From Caldilinea sp. (GTDB taxonomy: Bacteria > Chloroflexota > Anaerolineae > Caldilineales > Caldilineaceae): a stretch of DNA of 5,741 bases. The stretch is taken from positions 1-5,741 of the forward strand of contig JAPLGY010000371.1 in assembly GCA_026389955.1 (NCBI GenBank). The letters are read 5' to 3'. Positions 1 through 5,017 of the stretch are shown here, one piece after another. The notes under the pieces were generated by a model. That model did not search any database. It worked only from the letters and a program-made list of their open reading frames with translations, and was not told the DNA's origin. How positions within the stretch are numbered: position 1 is the first letter of the stretch; each line of letters starts with the position of its first letter. The position numbers and the translations under genes are program-made.

Positions 1-439
1 GGTCGGGGCTCCAAAAGAGCTTGTCGTGCTTTGGCGACGCCCCCTCCCTCACGGTCGGGGCTCCAAAAGAGCTTGTCGTGTCTGGGGTGCTTGTCGTGCC
101 TAGGGGTTCCCCCTCCCTCACGGTCGGGGCTCCAACAGAGCTTGTCGTGTCTGGGAAGCTTGTTGTGTCTGGGCATTCCCCCCCTCCCTCACGGTCGGGG
201 CTCCAAAAGAGCTTGGCGTGTCTGGGGTGCTTGTCGTGTCTGGGCATTCCCCCCCTCCCTCACGGTCGGGGCTCCAAAAGAGCGTGTCGTGTCTTGCGAG
301 CTTGTCGTGCCTTGGCATTCCCCCCTCCCTCACGGTCGGGGCTCCAAAAGAGCGTGTCGTGTCTGGGGTGCTTGTCGTGCCTGGGCATTCCCCCCCTCCC
401 TCACGGTCGGGGCTCCAAAAGAGCGTGTCGTGTCTGGGG
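1..439. repeat. Tandem array of ~71-bp compound repeats (7 copies, first and last short)
   Basis: The core GGTCGGGGCTCC starts at 1, 53, 122, 193, 264, 334 and 405, giving periods of 52, 69, 71, 71, 70 and 71 bp. Each full unit runs: core, then AAAAGAG, then two ~18-bp sub-repeats of the type GCTTGTCGTGTCTGGG, then CATT, a C tract of 5-7, and TCCCTCAC. Unit 1 carries only one sub-repeat, which explains its 52-bp length. Unit 7 stops after the first sub-repeat near 439, where unique sequence begins. The array is cut by the left edge, so the copy number is a minimum. The segment GCTC-CAAAA-GAGC in most copies could form a short hairpin. No gene is supported here: the period is not a multiple of three, and open frames arise only because the unit lacks stops. 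Function is unknown; it resembles the GC-rich intergenic repeats of large environmental bacterial genomes. Confidence 0.95.
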
Positions 440-483
440 TCCCGTCAAGCCTGAAGTACAGCAGTCAGCGCTTTCCACTACAA

Positions 484-521
484 GCAGCGGTTCTCAATCC
501 ATTCAAATTGAGAACTGCTGC
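484..521. repeat. Inverted repeat with 15-bp arms at the array/promoter junction
   Basis: The left arm GCAGCGGTTCTCAAT (484-498) pairs with ATTGAGAACTGCTGC (507-521) at all 15 positions if one G-T pair is allowed. The loop is 8 nt (499-506). The element lies about 45 bp after the last tandem repeat and 16 bp before the -35 box. Neither strand has a T tract after the stem, so it is not a canonical intrinsic terminator. It could end a transcript coming from the left, serve as a protein-binding site upstream of the promoter, or be the remnant of a small mobile element. Confidence 0.85.
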
Positions 522-537
522 CCTCTGCAGAAACCAG

Positions 538-566
538 TTGACAGCCGTTTACAGTTGTGCTATAGT
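538..566 (+). promoter_or_regulatory. Strong sigma-70-type promoter for the ROK gene
   Basis: The sequence shows a perfect -35 box TTGACA (538-543), a 17-bp spacer, and the -10 box TATAGT (561-566), which matches 5 of 6 consensus bases. TG at 558-559, one base before the -10, adds an extended -10 element. Transcription should start around 572-574, giving a leader of about 180 nt before the ATG at 753. A CAGTTG direct repeat (535-540 and 552-557) spans the -35 box and the spacer. The match to consensus is unusually close for an otherwise GC-rich region, which fits a promoter that is strong by default and held down by a repressor. Confidence 0.8.
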
Positions 567-579
567 GACGGCGTAATTG

Positions 580-596
580 TTAATTGACTAAATTAA
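580..596. promoter_or_regulatory. Candidate operator: AT-rich palindrome at the transcription start
   Basis: TTAATTGACTAAATTAA is an inverted repeat in which 7 of 8 base pairs match around a central C at 588. It sits roughly at +7 to +23 from the predicted start site, a position where bound repressor would block initiation or promoter escape. Known operators of ROK repressors such as Mlc, NagC and XylR are AT-rich imperfect palindromes of similar size. The encoded downstream protein is a ROK regulator, so autorepression is the natural inference. The actual binding protein is not shown by the sequence. Confidence 0.5.
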
Positions 597-600
597 ATAA

Positions 601-630
601 TCAGACGGCGACTCATCAGACGGCGACTCA
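601..630. repeat. Perfect tandem duplication of 15 bp in the ROK leader
   Basis: TCAGACGGCGACTCA occurs twice head to tail (601-615 and 616-630) with no mismatch. It follows directly after the AT-rich palindrome and lies in the predicted 5' leader. The lack of divergence suggests a recent duplication or selection on both copies. Possible roles are paired protein-binding sites or simple replication slippage. Confidence 0.9.
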
Positions 631-639
631 ATCGGTCTT

Positions 640-684
640 GTCAACGTCGACGTGCACCCTGCAGCCCTTGCTTGCCAGGCTGCA
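640..684. repeat. Leader palindrome and short hairpin
   Basis: A perfect 10-bp palindrome, ACGTCGACGT (644-653), is flanked by two more complementary base pairs at 640-641 and 656-657. Just after it, TGCAGCC (660-666) and GGCTGCA (678-684) form a 7-bp inverted repeat around an 11-nt loop. Both lie in the predicted 5' leader between the promoter and the ROK start codon. They may be operator or RNA-folding elements. No known riboswitch class was recognised. Confidence 0.5.
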
Positions 685-740
685 CATCCACAAAGCCTCA
701 GAGCCTCTGGCCAAAGGCAGGGCACGCCAGGCCCATTCAG

Positions 741-746
741 AAGGGA
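741..746 (+). promoter_or_regulatory. Ribosome binding site that fixes the ROK start
   Basis: AAGGGA lies 6 nt before the ATG at 753. It supports this ATG over the in-frame TTG at 672, which has no convincing Shine-Dalgarno sequence and lies inside the leader hairpin. Confidence 0.7.
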
Positions 747-752
747 ACGGTC

Positions 753-2015
753 ATGCATGAAAAGGCGACACACCAACAGACCCGCACCTACAACCGACAA
801 CTGGTGCTGCGCACGATCTTTGACCACGGCACGCTGAGCCGGGCTGATGTGGCTCGCCTCACCCAGCTGACCCCCGTGACCGTTTCAGAACTGGTAGCGG
901 AGTTGATTGCCGACCAGCTGGTCAGCGAGCTTGACCTGCCGGCCAGCGGAGAACCAGTCTTGCCAACCAAACGGGGACGCCGGCCGATTCTGCTCCAGGT
1001 TGCTGCTGCCAGCCGTCAGTTGATTGCCCTGCGGCTGGCAGTCCACGAATTTCGAGCGGCGCTGCTCGACCTGAACGGTGAAATTTTGTACAGCAAGTCG
1101 CTGGCAGTAGGTTCGGCGCGCGGCCAGGAGGCAGTGCGGCAGCTCACCGCACTGACCGACGAGCTGATGGCGCACGCCACCCAGCCCATCCTGGGGATCG
1201 GTGTGGCCTCTCCGGGAATTGTCGACACACAGAACGGAACCGTGCGCAGATCGGTCTTTTTTGGGTGGAGCAACCTGCCGATCGGCGAGCTGCTGCACGA
1301 ACGGTACCAACGGCCCGTGCATGTGGCCAATGCCAGCCAGGTAGCAGCGCTCGCCGAATACCTGTTCGGCAGCAACCGCACGCTGCGCAATCTGGCCGTA
1401 CTCCGGGTGGGCCAGGATGTGGGGGCCGGCCTGATCCTGGATGGCCAGCTTTTTTTCGGGGATGGGTTTGGTGCCGGGGAGATCGGCCACATGGTCGTCG
1501 ACCCGCAGGGAGAGCGCTGCGCCTGTGGCAACTCCGGCTGTCTGGAGACTCAGGTGAGTTCGCAGGCGATGGTGCGGAAGGCCCGGGCACTGGCAGCCAC
1601 CGCCCCCGACTCGCAGTTGGCTCGGTCTCTGGCAGCGGCCAGTTCGCCAGGTCTGGAGGTCGTAGTAGAAGCCTTTCGGGCAGGAGATCCGCTGGCCGCC
1701 CAGCTGGTTCAAAGCAATGCCCGCTACGTCAGCCAGGCAGTGGCAGCGCTGGTCTCCCTGCTCAACATCCAGCAAATCCGGCTGGTCGGCAGCATCACCC
1801 AATTCGGCACACCGTGGCTGGAGGCAGTCCGGGCCGCCCTGCCGGGCACAGCCATCCCCGATCTGGTCTGCCAGACTGCGATCGAGATTGCCGAGCATGG
1901 ATCGGACGCTGTGATTTTGGGGGCTGCAGCGCTGCTGCTGTCGCGTGAGCTGGGGCTGACACTCTCTCGCTACCAGGAGCCGCGCAATCAGCCGAGGGGA
2001 GGGGGCGCGGTCTGA
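753..2015 (+). CDS. ROK-family transcriptional repressor (NagC/XylR-like)
   Basis: This 420-aa protein is a probable sugar-responsive DNA-binding repressor acting in the cytoplasm. Residues ~14-75 form a winged helix-turn-helix (LSRADVARLTQLTPVTVSEL is the recognisable HTH), followed by a basic RGRRP wing. The rest is a ROK sugar-kinase-like fold: GIGVASPGIVD at 148-158, the GEIGHM segment with His246, and the zinc-type motif CACGNSGCLE at 256-265 with Cys256, Cys258 and Cys263. The kinase motif, usually NDAN, reads NASQ at 193-196, so the catalytic Asp is replaced by Ala. This argues for a regulator and not a kinase. Length is normal for ROK repressors (~380-420 aa). It is the first gene of the cluster, behind a strong promoter with a palindrome over the start site, and 72 bp upstream of the dehydrogenase. 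It likely represses its own promoter and possibly the sugar operon. The inducer is unknown. Confidence 0.9.
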   Translation: MHEKATHQQTRTYNRQLVLRTIFDHGTLSRADVARLTQLTPVTVSELVAELIADQLVSELDLPASGEPVLPTKRGRRPILLQVAAASRQLIALRLAVHEFRAALLDLNGEILYSKSLAVGSARGQEAVRQLTALTDELMAHATQPILGIGVASPGIVDTQNGTVRRSVFFGWSNLPIGELLHERYQRPVHVANASQVAALAEYLFGSNRTLRNLAVLRVGQDVGAGLILDGQLFFGDGFGAGEIGHMVVDPQGERCACGNSGCLETQVSSQAMVRKARALAATAPDSQLARSLAAASSPGLEVVVEAFRAGDPLAAQLVQSNARYVSQAVAALVSLLNIQQIRLVGSITQFGTPWLEAVRAALPGTAIPDLVCQTAIEIAEHGSDAVILGAAALLLSRELGLTLSRYQEPRNQPRGGGAV

Positions 2016-2030
2016 ACTGTTTTATCCGTA

Positions 2031-2071
2031 CCGGGTGCCAGCCTCCCCGCAGCTGGGTGCCGGCTCTTTTT
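2031..2071 (+). terminator. Terminator-like stem-loop after the ROK gene
   Basis: CCGG (2031-2034) and CCAGC (2038-2042) pair with GCTGG (2052-2056) and CCGG (2060-2063). A symmetric GTG/GTG internal loop separates the two stems and the apical loop is 9 nt. CTCTTTTT follows directly (2064-2071). The internal loop makes it weaker than a classical terminator. It ends only about 6 nt before the Shine-Dalgarno sequence of the next gene, so partial termination between regulator and operon is more likely than a complete stop. Confidence 0.4.
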
Positions 2072-2087
2072 GAGAAAAGGTGAAATC

Positions 2088-3254
2088 ATGTCTGGAAAGC
2101 AACTGAAGGCAGGGGTGATCGGGTTGGGGCTGCTGGGCAACCAGTATCTGCAGCTTTTCAGCCGGCGCCCGGAGATCCAGGTTGTCGGGGTCTGCGATGT
2201 GCGACAGGCTGCGGCTGCAACGGCTGCGGCCCAGCACAGAACCACCGCCTACACCGACGCTGGGGCGCTGCTCAAAGAACAACGCCCCGACCTGGTGGTG
2301 GTGGCCACCCCCGACCATTTGCATCTGGCGCCGACGCTGGCAGCGATCGACGCCGGTGTGCCGGTGATCCTGCAGGAGAAGCCGCTGGCGACCGAACTGA
2401 GCCAGGCTGCGATACTCTTCGACCAGGTCGAGAAACACGGCACCCGGCTCTTTGTCAACTTTGCCAACCGAGCCATGCCCTACGATCTGGCCACCCACTA
2501 TCTGCTGCAAGAGGGGCTGATCGGGGCACCGGTCTACGCCGAGTCACGGCTGGACGACAACATCAGCGTGCCGACTCGGCTGTGGGGAGAGCGAAGTCGC
2601 GAGTTTGCCGCCGGTTCGTCGCCTGCTCACTTTTTGTTGAGCCACGTCGTGGATCTGATGCACTGGTATTTTGCCCCTGCGCACGTGGTGGAGGTCTTTG
2701 CCGTCAGCCAGCAGCAGGTATTGGGGTTCACCCCAGATCTGTACGATGCCTTTCTGATCTTCGACAGCGGGCTGAAGGTGCGCGTCAAGGCAGAATGGAT
2801 CAAACACATGGACTCGATCGTCGAGTACTATTCGAGCTTCACCGGTGTGAGCGGCAGCATCATCTACAACAAACGTCCAGGCTTCGGGGTACAGGAAAGC
2901 TGGCGTGCCAACCTGTCGGCGCCGCCGGCAGATGCTCTGCTGGCTGAACACCAGCGTCGGCTGGGAGAACAGGGGATCGACGTGCGGCTGTCGCGCCACT
3001 ACCGACCGGCAACGGCAGGCTACGACGTTTCGACTGTGCAGGCCTCCTTCGAGCACATCGGGGGAGACCAGGCAGATGGCATGATGTTGGTGGGCCCTAT
3101 GTTGGATGCAGTGGCCGAAGGCACTCTGACCCCCGCTTCGTGGCAGCAGCGCGGCCCGCTGCCCACCCACCACGACGGCCTGCGCCAGGTCCAGGTCGTC
3201 CAGGCACTTTTGGATTCGGTACGCACCGGCCGGCCGGTTGCGCTTGAATCGTGA
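2088..3254 (+). CDS. Gfo/Idh/MocA-family oxidoreductase
   Basis: This 388-aa protein is a predicted cytoplasmic NAD(P)-dependent dehydrogenase of the Gfo/Idh/MocA family, whose members act on sugars, inositols and their derivatives. The N-terminal Rossmann fold shows GLGLLG with Gly12, Gly14 and Gly17. Asp37 at the end of the second strand (VVGVCD) favours NAD over NADP. ATPDHLH lies at 73-79 and the hallmark EKPLA at 97-101, with Lys98 the expected catalytic lysine. In the C-terminal domain HVVDLMHW (186-193) keeps the HxxD pair, but the acid and glycine often found before it are replaced (HFLLS). Length is typical. The start is the ATG at 2088 with AAGGTGA (2077-2083) in front; an in-frame TTG at 2070 is less likely. 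It lies between the regulator and the transporter, so it probably processes the imported sugar. The exact substrate cannot be told. Confidence 0.92.
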   Translation: MSGKQLKAGVIGLGLLGNQYLQLFSRRPEIQVVGVCDVRQAAAATAAAQHRTTAYTDAGALLKEQRPDLVVVATPDHLHLAPTLAAIDAGVPVILQEKPLATELSQAAILFDQVEKHGTRLFVNFANRAMPYDLATHYLLQEGLIGAPVYAESRLDDNISVPTRLWGERSREFAAGSSPAHFLLSHVVDLMHWYFAPAHVVEVFAVSQQQVLGFTPDLYDAFLIFDSGLKVRVKAEWIKHMDSIVEYYSSFTGVSGSIIYNKRPGFGVQESWRANLSAPPADALLAEHQRRLGEQGIDVRLSRHYRPATAGYDVSTVQASFEHIGGDQADGMMLVGPMLDAVAEGTLTPASWQQRGPLPTHHDGLRQVQVVQALLDSVRTGRPVALES

Positions 3255-3261
3255 TCCCATG

Positions 3262-3293
3262 CCGGGAGCCCGGTGATGCCTGCCGGGCCCCGG
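3262..3293 (+). other. Bulged 11-bp GC-rich hairpin after the dehydrogenase gene
   Basis: The left arm CCGGGAGCCCGG (3262-3273) pairs with CCGGGCCCCGG (3283-3293). This gives 11 base pairs with a single bulged A at 3267 and a 9-nt loop. It begins 7 nt after the stop codon. No T tract follows, so it is not a standard intrinsic terminator. A 3' stabiliser or processing barrier is plausible. The rest of the 204-nt gap to the next gene shows a small GTGCG/CGCAC hairpin (3305-3322) but no convincing promoter. Confidence 0.7.
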
Positions 3294-3444
3294 ACCTCTG
3301 CGGCGTGCGTCTTTGTGCGCACACTGACCACACGTCGACAGGGGCAGGTCCTCTGAGAACAGGCAGAGAGGAGAGACCATCGACAGGAGCTGCAGCAGTT
3401 TCGCAGATACAACCGACTCGCGTGCTTGGCAATTTGAATTTTTT

Positions 3445-3450
3445 AAGGAG
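3445..3450 (+). promoter_or_regulatory. Strong ribosome binding site for the binding-protein gene
   Basis: AAGGAG lies 8 nt before the ATG at 3459, embedded in an AT-rich stretch (3430-3458) that should stay unfolded. It is the best Shine-Dalgarno match in the window and fits high expression of the solute-binding protein. Confidence 0.8.
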
Positions 3451-3458
3451 AAAAGAAC

Positions 3459-4937
3459 ATGAGCGTGCAATCAAGAGTGTCACGGCGTCAATTTCTCAAA
3501 GCAGCAGCCGGCAGCGCTGCCCTGCTGGGCCTGGCCGGCTGTGTGGCACCGGTCGCCCCAGCCGGCAGCAGCGCGCCTGCTGCTGCTGTGGATTCGATTC
3601 GGGTGCTGGTCGTGGGAGACCCCTTCCAGTTTGCCCTGGAAAAAATTGTCGGCAATTTTGCCGAACAAAGCGGGGTCCAGGTCAATCTGGAGAGCCTCTC
3701 CTACGACGCCCTCAACGCACGGCTGGCGACTTCCTTCGTCAGCGGCGCCTCCGACGCCGACGTCGTCACCGTCGACCAGATGTGGAACAGCCAATACTAC
3801 GACAACCAGTGGATCGTCGCGCTGGACGACTACATTGCCGCCGACAACGCCACCAACCTGGGAGATTTCATCCCAGAAGTGCTGCATTCGCTCAACACCT
3901 GGCGCGGCCACATCGTCACCCTGCCGATCGCCTCGTATGCACAGGGCGTCATGTACCGGACCGACGTCTATGAATCGCTCGGGCTGGCAGCCCCCCCCAA
4001 GACGGCTGCCGAAGCCGGCGACTGGACTTGGGACGCCTACCTGGAACAGATCGGCCAGCTGGACGGCCAGGATGTCAACGGCACGACGCTGCACGGCACC
4101 GTCATCTGCGGTGCCCAGCCCGTGCCTGTGGTGCATATGTACAGCCAGCTGGGGGCCAGCTATGGGGCACGCTGGTTCCAACAGTTCCCAGAAGCCCCCT
4201 GGGACTTCACACCCACGATCAACTCGCCTGAAAACATCGCTGGGCTGGCTGCCTACAAACAGCTCTACGATCGGTCGCCAGACGAGGCGATCAACTATGT
4301 CTGGTTCGACGCCGGTACCCGGTTCTCCCAGGGCGATATCGGAGCCTTCTTCTGGTGGACCCCCTACTTCTATCTGATCAAAAACAACGGCTACATGACC
4401 GGCGAGCTCTCAACCATCGTCGAGAACTACGACGTCGGCATGTTGCCCCACGCTGCCGGCCGCGCGCCCCTGGTCAGCCTGGGCGGCTGGAGCCTGGGCA
4501 TGCCCTCCTCCACCGACAAGAAAGACGCTGCCTGGCAGTTCATCCAGTGGGCCACCGGCGCCGAGGCACAGAAACAGATGGCACTGGTCCCAGACTACAA
4601 CTATCAGTTCAGCGATTTCGGACGCAGATCGCTTTACGCCGACGCAGATCTGCGCGCGATCTATCCCTACCTGGATGTGCAGTTGGAGCTGATGGGCCAA
4701 GGCAACGGCAAGCTGGTGCGTCCGCCGATGCCGATCTACACCTCGCTGGAGGCAGTCTACGGCCTCAACATCAACCAGGTGTTGTCGGGCGGGCTGACCC
4801 CCGAACAGGGACTGGCGACCACCGACACGCTCTTCCGCAACGTGCTACAAGGCAACTTCATGCTGCCCTACCAGTTCGAGAGCTACAACGACACGCCGGA
4901 GAGCACCCAGGAGCTGATCGCCCGCCTGGCTGGGTGA
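3459..4937 (+). CDS. ABC transporter sugar-binding lipoprotein (family 1), Tat-exported
   Basis: This 492-aa protein is a predicted extracellular solute-binding protein of a CUT1-type carbohydrate ABC importer. The N-terminus has the twin-arginine motif SRRQFLK (8-14), a hydrophobic stretch to residue 25, and the lipobox LAGC with Cys28. It should therefore be exported folded by Tat and lipid-anchored. An Ala/Pro/Ser linker (29-43) leads to the mature domain, which begins IRVLVVGDPFQFALEKI. Family hallmarks are ADVVTVDQMW (100-109), LPIASYAQGVMYRTDVYESL (155-174), and GGWSLGMPSSTDKKDAAWQF (342-361). Many tryptophans (109, 119, 148, 239, 248, 299, 300, 344, 359, 364) fit sugar stacking. Length is slightly above the family norm. 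The start is set by AAGGAG 8 nt upstream. The permease follows after an 80-nt gap containing a perfect hairpin. A run of eight C (3991-3998) lies within codons 178-180. Substrate is unknown. Confidence 0.95.
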   Translation: MSVQSRVSRRQFLKAAAGSAALLGLAGCVAPVAPAGSSAPAAAVDSIRVLVVGDPFQFALEKIVGNFAEQSGVQVNLESLSYDALNARLATSFVSGASDADVVTVDQMWNSQYYDNQWIVALDDYIAADNATNLGDFIPEVLHSLNTWRGHIVTLPIASYAQGVMYRTDVYESLGLAAPPKTAAEAGDWTWDAYLEQIGQLDGQDVNGTTLHGTVICGAQPVPVVHMYSQLGASYGARWFQQFPEAPWDFTPTINSPENIAGLAAYKQLYDRSPDEAINYVWFDAGTRFSQGDIGAFFWWTPYFYLIKNNGYMTGELSTIVENYDVGMLPHAAGRAPLVSLGGWSLGMPSSTDKKDAAWQFIQWATGAEAQKQMALVPDYNYQFSDFGRRSLYADADLRAIYPYLDVQLELMGQGNGKLVRPPMPIYTSLEAVYGLNINQVLSGGLTPEQGLATTDTLFRNVLQGNFMLPYQFESYNDTPESTQELIARLAG

Positions 4938-4969
4938 TGCGACGTCGTCAGAGAGGCTGAAAATCAACA

Positions 4970-5002
4970 GGCAGGGCTCTGGCTGTCGGCCAGAGCCCTG
5001 CC
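4970..5002 (+). other. Perfect 14-bp hairpin between binding protein and permease genes
   Basis: GGCAGGGCTCTGGC (4970-4983) and GCCAGAGCCCTGCC (4989-5002) are perfectly complementary around the 5-nt loop TGTCG. The following bases AGACTGGTGAGAACA contain no T tract, so strong termination is not expected. In the maltose operon of E. coli, REP stem-loops between malE and malF protect the upstream mRNA and keep binding protein above permease. Its position here suggests the same role by analogy. It ends 5 nt before the permease Shine-Dalgarno (GGTGAG, 5008-5013). Confidence 0.85.
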
Positions 5003-5017
5003 AGACTGGTGAGAACA

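Noticed and set aside
1..439. CRISPR array
   Set aside because: The sequence between conserved cores is itself repeated and not a set of unique spacers, the units are imperfect, and no cas gene is present.
1..439. G-quadruplex array
   Set aside because: The minus strand has GGGAGGGGGGG in each unit but no fourth G run close by, and the plus-strand runs are separated by long loops. Folding is possible but unsupported.
21..587. Long forward open frames through the tandem array (21-587, 31-576, 218-454) and a reverse one (118-333)
   Set aside because: They exist only because the repeat unit has no stops. They start at TTG or similar codons without ribosome binding sites, overlap in two frames, and encode low-complexity cycling peptides.
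672..752. Longer ROK protein starting at the TTG at 672
   Set aside because: The extra 27 residues do not look like ROK sequence, the TTG lies inside a leader hairpin, and the ATG at 753 has AAGGGA at a good distance.
573..752. Riboswitch in the ROK leader
   Set aside because: No conserved core of a known class was recognised; only simple palindromes and repeats are visible.
885..1898. 337-aa antisense open frame across the ROK gene
   Set aside because: It is a shadow of a GC-rich gene with strong family motifs on the + strand, and its translation shows no recognisable domain.
3380..3411. Separate promoter before the binding-protein gene (TCGACA ... GATACA)
   Set aside because: The spacer would be 20 bp and both boxes are poor matches, so it is too weak to annotate.
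2544..3470. Antisense open frames over the dehydrogenase and binding-protein genes (2544-3470, 3097-3483, 3480-4181)
   Set aside because: They are opposite clear conserved genes, have no plausible ribosome binding sites that I could see, and have biased compositions typical of shadow frames.
3251..3973. Forward open frame bridging the gap into the binding-protein gene
   Set aside because: It overlaps the true gene in another frame, and its translation is Arg/Gln-rich shadow sequence.
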